From contig JBANSL010000003.1 of assembly GCA_037127255.1 (NCBI GenBank), forward strand, positions 18,913,314-18,977,313: DNA of 64,000 bases, in the 5' to 3' direction. The DNA comes from Persicaria tinctoria (lineage: Eukaryota > Streptophyta > Magnoliopsida > Caryophyllales > Polygonaceae). The notes under the pieces are model-generated. The model was not told where the DNA came from. It did not search any database and saw nothing but the letters and a program-made list of their open reading frames with translations. Below, one piece after another: positions 52,431 to 62,914 of the stretch (the first letter of the stretch is position 1; each line of letters starts with the position of its first letter). The position numbers and the translations under genes are program-made.

Positions 52431-52875
52431 TTAGGGAAAATCACCCACATTTCACCCATATATCACCCATTTCACCCGATCACCCGATGGATATGGGCGA
52501 AGTGGATATGGGTGGGGTGTCGGGTGAAATGGGGGTCCATCCACCCACCACCCAACCCATTACCATCCCTACTGCTAGGCAGCATGACATCCTTTAAACC
52601 TATCACATTTTCATGCCTTAGATGACGAAGAAGCTTCAGCTCATGCAGGGTCCTCAGTGCATCAACACGATTCTCAAACACATTATTTATCCTCTTGAAG
52701 GCAACTTTCTCATTCGTCTCCATGTTGATGGACGAGCAAACAACTCCTTAAGCTCCCCTACCAATGGGTTTGATGGGGACGTATTTCGTGTCTATCTCAA
52801 ACAATGTTTGCCACATTGAGAAATAATGCTTCCCTTGGTGTCAAGGCCATTCGGATGATCAACCGGAGTTGCCAT

Positions 52876-54135
52876 TCACTGTTAACCATAATCAAATTAT
52901 GTCCACAACGTTAGAACCAATCAGAAAAGTTGTTGAAGATCTCATCCAATTAAATGGAAATAATCAAGTACCCATGACAAATTTACAACAACACATGAAC
53001 ACAAACAAGTCAGTGGAATCAAGGAAAATATATTTTTAACATTATATTTGTGGTGCTAAATCCCAATATATCTTAAGATCAGCTCTAGACCCTACTTCCT
53101 AAAATCATACATCCTGGTTCATTTTAGGGGTTTCTGGTGGATGGAGTCAATTATCCAATCATTTGACATTTTGAATTCATTAACAACGAATTTCCCTTTC
53201 AATTAAGCAAAGTAAGTGCTTTGAAGTTGTGAAAACACTTCAAATTGAAACTCAAAGGGTGGTAATTCAGCACTACTTAGGCGAACTCGGCCAAAGGTTT
53301 AAAGCTCTAAAGATTGGAGACCGTATACTCGTGCAATCACAGAGAAAAAAGGAAGCAGAGAAAAAGCAGAGGCGAAAATAGAAACTAAGGTTTACCTTTC
53401 AAGCTTCAAGTAATCTGAATTCGACTACCAACCAAAATCGCTTTCACTTCCGACTTCAAAGCGCGCCATCTTTACCCACAATTTCCACAAAATACTCCCT
53501 TTCCGATTTTCTCTCCACTCAAATTCATAACACACGCCAAAAAAATAAAAATAAAACCTAAATTGACCACGATTCCCAATTCCAGTACCACTTGACCCCC
53601 GCGGAATCGGCTCAAATTCTTGGGCGATCCGATCCTACAATTACTACCGATCGACAACAAAAGCACAAACCGTAGCGAGGAATTACAGATCTAGAGAGCC
53701 AGAGATTCACCAAACAGGGCACACAGCGGAATCACCGGACAATTTATAGAAGAAAACAAGAAGCCACAACACAAGATTAAAGATAGAGTGGCCATGAGAT
53801 AAACAGCACAATCCATGGCCACGCGCACGAAGCGACTTATAGCGTTTCAAGTTAGTTTACAAGCTGGGAAGAAAACCATTACTAGAGAGCATCACAACAA
53901 CATAGAGATAGATATGTACATCTTAGAGAGTTGGCAACATACAGACAAAGCTCAACATAGTACAGGCTCTATAAACTTAACCGACTAATGCTGCCAATCC
54001 ATCACAACATCATGGATTGGCAACATAACCGACTAATGGTGCCTGAGGATGACAAGATAACAGGAAAAGCGAGGAGAAACTGAGTAGGACGAACCTTGAT
54101 GATTATGGTAACCGTGAGGATGGAGTAGATAGCTA
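52876..54135 (-). other. Leader/promoter of copy F and 3' flank of copy G
   Basis: 5'-UTR intron, leader exon from about 53400, upstream block to about 53700, then the 3' flank of copy G. A 20-base word (catggattggcaacataacc) recurs partly inverted near 53985-54030. Confidence 0.55.
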
Positions 54136-55956
54136 TCAGCAAACATCCATATTGGTGCCTTCAGGTTCCGGATGGTAATGGATGATTTCCTTCCACATCA
54201 GCTCTCTTATCATTTGCTCATCAATGTCCTCGTCAATGTCAAGGTCGATTGGGAACTCTGCAGGGGGGTCTGCACGGGGATCATAAAGTGGGGACATGTA
54301 GGGATGTTGGAGTGCCTCGGTAACACTAATCCTCTTTGTCGGGTCAAAAACTAGCATCTTTTGCAGCAAATCAATTGCCAAGGGATGGGCGTTGGGGTAA
54401 AGGCGGGAGAAGGAATTGCCTCCCGAGTATGGAAGGGACCTAATGAATCTCTTCGCCTTTGGGTTGTCAATAAACTCAAGATCCGTCTCCTTCTGGCTCC
54501 CAAGGATGCTGATAACCAGTTTCAACTGATTGAGACACTCTGTACCGGGGAAGACAGGTTTTCGACCAAGCAGCTCAGCAAAGATACACCCAACAGACCA
54601 CACATCAATAGCAGTGTCGTACTTTTCGCAACAAAGGAGAAGCTCAGGGGCACGGTACCAGCGTGTCACCACATACTCAGTCATGAATTGTCCCTGGACA
54701 CTGCTAGTTCGTGCCAGTCCGAAATCACAAATCTTAAGATCACAATTTGCATTGATCAGAAGATTCCCAGGTTTCAAATCACGGTGGAGGATGTTTGCTG
54801 AGTGTAGATACTTCAGACCTCTAAGCAACTGCATTAATCATTAATCAATTATATTGGAGTTTAAAACAATGAAAGAAATCTTAAAAATACTAAATAACAT
54901 GTACTGCTTTACTCAAACCGTGACTTGAAATACTATCTCAAAGTTACACGCCTACAAGTAAACCCACATGGTAAAATTAAACCCACAAGTAATAAATACA
55001 AGTTGGTAACAGGGAGATGAGCTATTGAACATCATCACGATAGATGAGTGGAATCTGTCATGAAATTGACTATAACACATGGTATACCTACAAGAAATAC
55101 AAAAACCAAAGGCAGATTGTCGCAGACAATGTAATACTGGTAGAGATAAGGAATGGACACAACTACATGTGCAATTCATTCATAGCATGTGCAACTTATT
55201 ATGGCTAACTTTCATTGATCAAAGATGTGTGTGTCACAAACTTTTTTTTTAATATTCAGGGATTAGTAAAATTTTATGAAACACAGTGAAAAAACAATGG
55301 GATCCTGAATTCTCATAACATTGCAAAGATTCATTGCAACAAGTAGCAAATGTTTAAAATGGCATATAACTCATCTCTCAAAGAATATGTCTCTAAACTA
55401 TTATACAGATTTAAGAACCATAAAATTTCAATGAAAACAATGCAACTAGATGGGAAATGAGAGTAAAAAAAATATCTGTGATTGAAGTTACTTTAGAAGC
55501 GAAGCGAATTGCAAGAAAGAAAGAAAGAGAGCTTGCCTGAAACAGGAAATACTGGCAATGATCATTGGTAAGGGTTTGAGAAGACTTTATTATCTGGTGC
55601 AGATCCGTATCCATCAAATCATAGACGAGGTAAACATCCTTGAAAGTCCTGCTGCTAGGCAGCATGACATCCTTTAAACCTATCACATTTTCATGCCTTA
55701 GATGACGAAGAAGCTTCAGCTCACGTAGGGTCCTCAGTGCATCAACACGATTCTCAAACACATTATTTATCCTCTTGATGGCAACTTTCTCATTCGTCTC
55801 CCTGTTGATGGACGAGCAAACAACTCCATAAGCTCCCCTACCAATGGGTTTGATGGGGACGTATTTCGTGTCTATCTCAAACAATGTTTGCCACATTGAG
55901 AAATAATGCTTCCCTTGGTGTCCAAGGCCATTCGGAGGATCAACAGGAGTTGCCAT
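54136..55956 (-). CDS. MPK7: Group C MAP kinase, copy G (intact)
   Basis: Two exons, 55956-55537 and 54828-54136, give 370 residues without interruption, the usual length for plant group C kinases (MPK1/2/7/14); the N-terminus is closest to MPK7. All kinase elements are present: glycine loop IGRGAYGVV (about 38-46), VAIK lysine (61), HRDLK (Asp 157), DFG (175-177), activation motif TEY (190-192), and the acidic docking site LDIDEDIDE near the C-terminus. It would be phosphorylated on TEY by a MAP kinase kinase, acting in cytosol and nucleus. The intron starts GC (CAG|GCAAGC) and ends AG. A leader exon probably lies at about 56506-56650, and its intron ends three bases before the ATG. Upstream of 56650 the block conserved in other copies is missing, so expression is doubtful. 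Confidence 0.9.
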
Positions 55957-56650
55957 TCACTGTTAACCATAATCAAATTATGTCCACAACGTTAGAAACA
56001 ATCAGAAAAGTTGTTGAATATCTCATCCAATTAAATGGAAATAATCAAGTATCCATGACAAATTTACAACAACACATGAACACAAAAAAGTACTTACTTA
56101 AACTCAGTGGAATCAAGGAAAATATATTTTTAACATTATATTTGTGGTGCTAAATCCCAATATATCTTAAGATCAGCTCTAGACCCTACTTCCTAAAATC
56201 ATACATCCTGGTTCATTATATTTGTGGTTCATTTTAGGGGTTTCCGGTGGATGGAGTCAATTATCCAATCATTTGACATTTTGAATTCATTAACAACGAA
56301 TTTCCCTTTCAATTAAGCAAAGTAAGTGCTTTGAAGTTGTGAAAAAACTTCAAATTGAAACTCAAAGGGTGGTAATTCAGCACTACTTAGGCGAACTCGG
56401 CCAAAGGTTTAAAGCTCTAAAGATTGGAGACCGTATACTCGTGCAATCACAGGGAAAAAAGGAAGCAGAGAAAAGGCAGAGGCGAAAATAGAAACTAAGG
56501 TTTACCTTTCAAGCTTCAAGTAATCTGAATTCAACTACCAACCAAAATCGCTTTCACTTCCGACTTCAAAGCGCGCCATCTTTACCCACAATTTCCACAA
56601 AATACTCCCTTTCCGATTTTCTCTCCACTCAAATTCATAACACACGCCGA
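55957..56650 (-). promoter_or_regulatory. Leader exon and 5'-UTR intron of copy G, truncated upstream
   Basis: Minus strand: leader exon to 56506 (ttgaaag|gtaaac), intron to 55961 (aacag|tgaATG). Homology with copies B, E and F ends at acacgccga (56642-56650). The next 250 bp of their upstream block are absent. Confidence 0.55.
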
Positions 56651-57722
56651 GGGGGCTGAGTTGGATGAATCTTTGCTGAGAAGATGCTTAACTACTAGAT
56701 GTGTTTGGATGTCAGGCATCGGGACTCCTCAATTCCTATTCAAGTGAGGCACTATTGAGGGCTTAATTTCGGTTGCTGTCATAAGGGAGCTTTCATGAAA
56801 TATTTTGTAAAGCTTCTCGTTTAGGTGTGGGCTGAATTACAAATGCCTTGGTCAAGTAGTGCATCAGCTGCAATGTTTGATATCTAAAGCGGGCTCTCAA
56901 TTAGCATTCTCACCTTTGCTTTGTTGGAGGTGTAGTGGAGTGACATGAAAGAGGACTAATGAGTGGTGCCATGGATGTCTTGCAATGGATTGTATGTGCA
57001 GGGATTAGGATGCTATAAGAGCTATTTGTGGCAAGGTAAATAATGCTTTACAAGCTGCACAAAGACCAAATGGGGGCTTCTACAAGTGCAGCTGTGTATT
57101 GTGATATGGAAAAGCAAGTAACGATGTAATGTATGCTGCTGTTGGCAAGTGCTGCTGTTGCCAGTGATGAATTAAATTGAGAAGTTGTTGCTGCGTGCCA
57201 GGGGGATGGGTTGAAGATTGAGCTTGAAATTTTCTTGAGGAAAGTGGTTGTCCTGAGAACATTTTATGGCTGTCAGTGTAGTGTGCCCACAATTGCATTC
57301 TGTCATAAATATTTGCTTCCTTTGGGGTGGCTGCTGGGATATATCAGTGAGGGGTGGTGTCAATTTTTAGGCTGCTGGTGTTCTTATCTCATGAACTGAT
57401 TGAAGAATTGAGGAGTAGAGAGCATGATTTTGCTGATGTTTTTTTTGCTAGCTATTGTTACTGATTTTGCCGTCTAGATAGGGATGCCTATTGCAAGCTT
57501 TAATGCATAGGATGAAGAGTCTATAGGCAGTCAATATATGCAATTACAATGAGGAGCTACTCTTTGAGGATACAAGTACAAGTACCAAGGACATCATCTA
57601 TGGCATGGGAGCAACAATAGCTACTCCACTCTTGATGTACAAGTTGCTTTCTTTCATTTAGCTATTAGTAGTTTTTACATTGTAATAAGCTTTGGGACAA
57701 AGCTTTTGTAAGGGGAATGCAT
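56651..57722 (+). other. Putative retroelement interior, no recognised coding
   Basis: Moderately GC sequence with many stops in all frames, ending in a purine tract (aggggaatgcat) before an LTR-like start. It may be the 3' part of a decayed or non-coding LTR element. Confidence 0.35.
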
Positions 57723-57878
57723 TGTTATATCCCTAGTATTAGGGGTTTAGGGTATAAATACACTTAGAGATTGTAATTGGAGGTTTATCCAAGAAATAAC
57801 CAAATTACCCTCTTATCTCTCTCTGTCTATCTCTCGTCTATCTCTACCCTCCTTCCTCTATTTCCCCTTTCTGTTACA
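57723..57878 (+). repeat. Putative short LTR
   Basis: Starts TGTTATATCCC after a purine tract, has ggtataaatacac (57751-57763) as a TATA box, then a CT-rich stretch, and ends TTCTGTTACA. No partner LTR was found in the window. Confidence 0.45.
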
Positions 57879-58383
57879 TTTACCAAATCCACCACCGTCA
57901 CCGATCATCCACCACCACCGGTCATAACATTATCTTTCCAAACCGCACTAAGTTCATACATTTAAACATAATAGAAATAGAAATAGTTCAAAAAGAACAG
58001 TTATAATGACATCTTCGAATAGAAATAGCACAAAAAGATCAACAAAAGGTCCACACAGACAGCCACAAAACCCATGTTCAGTTTCCCCTACAATCTCGCA
58101 AACTCTCATGTTCTGTTTTTTAAGTGAATGAATCAATTAACTAACCTTTACAATCAACTAACTAGTGAAACAATTAAGATGTAAACAATAGCAAGATCTG
58201 AAAGATGTTTTGTAATGTCAAATTGAAGTATCTAGCAAGATACTTCAATTTTAGCAAGATCTGAACGATGTTTTGACATTCAAAACATCCTCCAGACAAG
58301 AACTATCTAGCAAGATCTGAACGATGAGAATTTTAGGAGATTTACTGAATCAGTTGAGCTTCACTTTCAAATTGAATTTCAAT
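57879..58383. other. Non-coding spacer
   Basis: Contains a local repeat of tagcaagatctgaacgatg (about 58253 and 58308) and tagcaagatacttcaatt. No gene. Confidence 0.45.
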
Positions 58384-59091
58384 TATAGGAGATTAGCCGA
58401 CCTAGACCTAGGGTTTGAACGAATCTGAATGAAACTGAACGAATCTTAACGAAATGGAAACCGAGTAAGATCTGGAAGTAGAACACTGAATTAGGACTTA
58501 CCAATTATCACAAATCTGGTCGGGCAGATTAATAGCGATAGCGAGAGAAGGGTCAGCACTCGACAACAGGAACGATGGCGACTGGTGAAGACTTTGGCTT
58601 CTGGTCGGAGGGACGGCGGCGGCTGGTGACAGGAACGACGCCGGCTGGTGACGGGTTGAATCGCACCCTCGAAGAGGAAGACCAGTTGGGGACCGATTGA
58701 AAGGCGTTCCTCTGTAGGTTAGAAGAAAGTAGCGACAACAATTCTGGGCCTGCACTCGATGAAGACGCCGGCTTCTGGTCGGAGGGACGACGCCGGCTGG
58801 TGACAGGAACGACGGTGGCTGGTGAGGGGTTGAATCGCACCCTCGAAGAGGAAGACCAGTTGGGGACCGATCCAAAGGCGCTCCTCTGTAGGTTAGAAGG
58901 AAGCAGCGAGAAACACATTAAAGAAATCCGACCCGACCGGTTCGACCCGGACCCGGTTGACCCGGAAAATTACCGGATAATTCGGGTTCGGGTTAAAAAA
59001 ATCCCGGGTCAAAAAACCCGAGTCTTGACCCTAAATTAACCGGGCTTACATGTCGGATTTTTCAGGTCGGATTGTGTTTTGACATGTCTAA
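58384..59091 (-). repeat. Inverted copy of the 11463-12171 segment
   Basis: Minus strand repeats the GACCCG-rich element and the 5' exon of the BORCS8-like gene, including both 174-bp units, the gtaagt donor (58499-58494) and the start of its intron. It ends with gacatgtctaa, i.e. a terminal TTAGACATGTC. The long minus-strand frames here (121 and 125 codons) are the counterparts of non-coding leader sequence and are not genes. Confidence 0.8.
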
Positions 59092-59576
59092 TTGGGGGGC
59101 ATAGGACTCCCCTTTCACCCTCTTTGAGGGGTATAGGTATACAAAGGATTTCTTCTGTCATGGTCTTTAGTCTTAAGGGTCCGTTTGTATAATGATTAAT
59201 TATGACTTATAATATCTAATATTTTATAGAATTTTTTTTTGCGTTTAGTCACAAAAACTTGAGAAATTATTTTTTTTTTTAAAAAAAACATAAACTTGTC
59301 ATTTGAATGGACTATATATAACCTTGTGGCTCTAAAAAAAAATGTGTTAGAATCGGAATTTTGAATGAGGTTAAAAAAATGTGTAAGAATCGAATCGTGA
59401 GTATACATCAATTAATTTTATAAAATTATTAAGCTAATATTTTTTTATTGATTAAATATTAAGTTAAATCACAAAAAATACTTGTAAGGTGGTAAGATTT
59501 TGAAAATAAATTAAATAAAATATAGAATAATATAATATATTATGAAAACATTTAAAATTCTTATAATAGATATTTG

Positions 59577-59760
59577 GCCAAAATGCATAAAACCACTTAT
59601 TATTCACCATTGTTTTCAATTAACCACCCCTTATTTAAAAAAATTCACTTAACCACCCGTTATAACAAACTGTTTGCAAGGTGGTTAAGTGAAATTTTTT
59701 TAATAAGGGGAGGTTAATTGAAAACAAGAGTGAATAAAGGGTGATTTTATACATTTTGGC
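59577..59760. mobile_element. Foldback MITE, 184 bp (unit 1)
   Basis: Almost the whole element is one inverted repeat: gccaaaatgcataaaaccac at the left, and gccaaaatgtataaaatcac reading inward from the right, with a short loop around 59660. The related site at 243-252 lacks it. Confidence 0.88.
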
Positions 59761-59858
59761 ATACATATATTTGTAGGATCGTGAAAATTGTTCATAAAAT
59801 CTTGCCATTTTTAGATTGTAAGATTATACTTTCAACAAGAGTTTACATAAGATCGAGA

Positions 59859-60260
59859 TTAGACCCGTCAAAACACAACCCGACCCGACCGACCCGGAAA
59901 TTTTGACCCGAATTTTTTTTTTCGACCTGAACCCGAAATTTTCCGGGTAATCTGGATTTCGACCCGGTGACCCGAGTGACCCGATAATTTTGACCCGATT
60001 TACCCAGTGACCCGGTTGATTTATAATAATATATAATTAAATTTTTTTATATATAATTAAAATTTATCACAAAATTATCTAATCTTGATTTTTTTAATTT
60101 AAAAAAGAAAAAATTGACGAACCCGAAATCGACCCGAAATGACCCGAAACCCGGTCAAACCCGGGTTCGAGTCAACCCGAAATACTCGAAACCCGTTTTA
60201 CCCGAAACCCGAAGTGACCCAACCCGAACCCGAACCGAATGACCCGTTTTACAGGTCTAA
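59859..60260. mobile_element. GACCCG-rich TIR element, 402 bp (unit 1)
   Basis: Terminal repeats TTAGACCCGT and TTAGACCTGT, flanked by the 6-bp repeat TCGAGA (59853-59858 and 60261-60266). The empty site gatcgagaacg is at about 349-359. The interior is packed with gacccgaa and ccgggt words. Family unknown to me. Confidence 0.8.
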
Positions 60261-60414
60261 TCGAGATCATTCTGCTATTTTTAGATCATTAGATCATAAG
60301 ATCGTTAGAATCAATGTTAGAACATATGAATGCATAAATTGTTATGAGATTATCTTTAAATATTATATTAGGTATGGATAAACACTAGGAAACCCTAGTT
60401 CCCTTTGTAAACTC

Positions 60415-60424
60415 CTATATAAAG
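60415..60424 (+). promoter_or_regulatory. TATA box of the LTR, unit 1
   Basis: ctatataaag, a canonical plant TATA box, 20 bases before the end of the first unit; duplicated at about 61879-61888. Confidence 0.6.
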
Positions 60425-61039
60425 GGTCCTGCAGACCCCCAATAATTCGGGTTCGGGTTAAAAAAATCCCGGGTCAAAAAACCCAAGTCTTGACCCTAAA
60501 TTAACCGGGCGTACATGTCGGATTTTTCAGGTCGGATTGTGTTTTGACATGTCTAATTGGGGGGCATGGGACTCCCCTTTCACCCTCTTTGAGGGGTATA
60601 GGTATACAAAGGATTTCTTCTGTCATGGTCTTTAGTCTTAAGGGTCCGTTTGTATAATGATTAATTATGACTTATAATATCTAATATTGTATAGAATTTT
60701 TTTTTGCGTTTAGTCACAAAAACTTGAGAAATTATTTTTTTTTAAAAAAAAACATAAACTTGTCATTTGAATGGACTATATATAACCTTGTGGCTCTAAA
60801 AAAAATGTGTTAGAATCGGAATTTTGAATGAGGTTAAAAAAATGTGTAAGAATCGAATCGTGAGTATACATCAATTAATTTTATAAAATTATTAAGCTAA
60901 TATTTTTTTATTGATTAAATATTAAGTTAAATCACAAAAAATACTTGTAAGGTGGTAAGATTTTGAAAATAAATTAAATAAAATATAGAATAATATAATA
61001 TATTATGAAAACATTTAAAATTCTTATAATAGATATTTG

Positions 61040-61223
61040 GCCAAAATGCATAAAACCACTTATTATTCACCATTGTTTTCAATTAACCACCCCTTATTTA
61101 AAAAAATTCACTTAACCACCCGTTATAACAAACTGTTTGCAAGGTGGTTAAGTGAAATTTTTTTAATAAGGGGAGGTTAATTGAAAACAAGAGTGAATAA
61201 AGGGTGATTTTATACATTTTGGC
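61040..61223. mobile_element. Foldback MITE, 184 bp (unit 2)
   Basis: Second copy of the MITE at 59577-59760, produced by the tandem duplication and not by a new insertion. Confidence 0.88.
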
Positions 61224-61321
61224 ATACATATATTTGTAGGATCGTGAAAATTGTTCATAAAATCTTGCCATTTTTAGATTGTAAGATTATACTTTCAACA
61301 AGAGTTTACATAAGATCGAGA

Positions 61322-61723
61322 TTAGACCCGTCAAAACACAACCCGACCCGACCGACCCGGAAATTTTGACCCGAATTTTTTTTTTCGACCTGAACCCGAA
61401 ATTTTCCGGGTAATCTGGATTTCGACCCGGTGACCCGAGTGACCCGATAATTTTGACCCGATTTACCCAGTGACCCGGTTGATTTATAATAATATATAAT
61501 TAAATTTTTTTATATATAATTAAAATTTATCACAAAATTATCTAATCTTGATTTTTTTAATTTAAAAAAGAAAAAATTGACGAACCCGAAATCGACCCGA
61601 AATGACCCGAAACCCGGTCAAACCCGGGTTCGAGTCAACCCGAAATACTCGAAACCCGTTTTACCCGAAACCCGAAGTGACCCAACCCGAACCCGAACCG
61701 AATGACCCGTTTTACAGGTCTAA
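61322..61723. mobile_element. GACCCG-rich TIR element, 402 bp (unit 2)
   Basis: Second copy of the element at 59859-60260, with the same length and flanks. Confidence 0.8.
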
Positions 61724-61878
61724 TCGAGATCATTCTGCTATTTTTAGATCATTAGATCATAAGATCGTTAGAATCAATGTTAGAACATATGAATGCATAA
61801 ATTGTTATGAGATTATCTTTAAATATTATATTAGGTATGGATAAACACTAGGAAACCCTAGTTCCCTTTGTAAACTCC

Positions 61879-61888
61879 TATATAAAGG
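61879..61888 (+). promoter_or_regulatory. TATA box of the LTR, unit 2
   Basis: ctatataaag followed by agggtcctgcag. This copy is directly upstream of the leader and gag and is the likely start of the copia transcript. Confidence 0.6.
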
Positions 61889-61908
61889 GTCCTGCAGACC
61901 CCCAATAA

Positions 61909-62914
61909 CATCATCAATTCATTCTCTACTTCTCCTCTCTACTCTCTCTATTATAACACATTATCAGCACGAGTTGCTCCAAGGAGGAAAAAGGTATAAT
62001 AACGATCGAATCGATCTCGATCCCTTCTCTTCTTCTAAACCCTTCTAACCTACCTAGTTGATTCAACATGTTCCCTATACATGTATGATGATGGCTTCGG
62101 TAGTATATATCTTTTTTATACACTTATTCGTTTCGTTGTTCTATTTATTTATAGTTATCCCCTGAAGTGGATATAAACCAATTTCGACCCTGAAGTGTTG
62201 AATTAATCAAAATTTTCATATCCCCTTAAGTGGATATAAACCAATTTCGACCCTGAAGTGTTGAATTAATCAAAAAATTTCATATCCCCTGAAGTGGATA
62301 TAAACCAATTTCGACCCTGAAGTGTTGAATTAATCAAAATTTTCATATCCCCTGAAGTGGATATAAACTAATTTCGATCCCGAAGTGTCGAATTAATCTA
62401 CCGTATCCCCTGAAGCGGATGTTATTATTTTTAATGCACTTCAGTTATATTTGTTATATCAATTACGACATTCGACTGATCACTATTTGCAATTTGGAAC
62501 AAATTGAATCGTTAAACTCGGCATACGACAAATTATTAACGGAAAACAAATAAATACAAATACGACATTCGTTTTTTTTAATTTTGCATGCATTCGGCAT
62601 CGATCGCCGATCGATCTTTAATTGTTGAATTTTAAATCAAATTGAATTATTTACTCGGCATATACGGCATTCGGTAAATTTGTTAATCAAATTAAATACC
62701 TATTTTTGATACGGCATGAAAATTGAAGAGGTTCTGTTGTTTTTTTTTCTTTACAAATCGATGAATATAATACTTTACAAACCGATATGAATTGTATTTG
62801 ATTTGTTTAGTCCCTTCTAATCTTGATCGAATTGTATTTCATTCGGCGTTCGGAATTTATTTTTACGGCATTCAATGTCAAATTTGTAATTTTTATTTTT
62901 ATTTTATTTTATAG
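61909..62914 (+). other. R/U5 end and leader of a copia element
   Basis: CT-rich sequence, then ataacacattatcagcacga at about 61954, a motif I associate with the LTR end/primer site of this copia group (from memory). The rest is AT-rich leader with a 63-bp tandem repeat; no coding region before 62915. Confidence 0.5.
62158..62415 (+). repeat. Four tandem copies of a 63-bp repeat in the leader
   Basis: Unit: ccctgaagtggatataaacc, then aatttcgaccctgaagtgtt and gaattaatcaaaattttcatat. Copies start near 62161, 62224, 62288 and 62351, with a partial fifth at about 62405. Confidence 0.9.

Larger units (their letters stand above)
49624..52572 (+). mobile_element. hAT transposon, 2949 bp
   Basis: Ends CAGGGATGGCAAT and, reversed, TAGGGATGGTAAT, flanked by a perfect 8-bp duplication CTGCTAGG (49616-49623 and 52573-52580), as for hAT elements. 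Both ends carry dense copies of GGGTGAA, ACCCGACCCG and tggatatgggtg, likely transposase-binding repeats. It contains a nested Stowaway and a three-exon gene. Confidence 0.95.
48068..52875 (-). pseudogene. Group C MAP kinase, copy F, split by a hAT element
   Basis: Exon 2 (48760-48068) reads well ([28 protein letters not shown]) until a stop at FDPT (tag at about 48266), and another stop near 48241. Exon 1 (52875-49501) is interrupted at LPSSR by the hAT element at 49624-52572. It shares [19 protein letters not shown] with copy C. Confidence 0.9.
58978..61908 (+). repeat. Tandem duplication of about 1465 bp covering an LTR region
   Basis: Two nearly identical units, about 58978-60443 and 60444-61908. 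They join at aata(a) shared by both ends (gataattcggg; ccccaataa|ttcggg; ccccaataacatc). Differences seen are few single bases and poly-A/T lengths. Each unit contains the U3-like sequence, a foldback MITE, a GACCCG element and a TATA box. Confidence 0.93.

Noticed and set aside
58498..58918. Minus-strand frames of 125 and 121 codons, with counterparts at 11723-12065
   Set aside because: Frames arise from the 174-bp repeat in a non-coding leader exon; two overlapping frames are equally open and neither has a start or domain that fits the spliced gene.
60139..60381. Identical 80-codon frames here and at 61602-61844
   Set aside because: They fall in the GACCCG-rich element (ACCCGAAACCCG words) and are identical only because of the tandem duplication.
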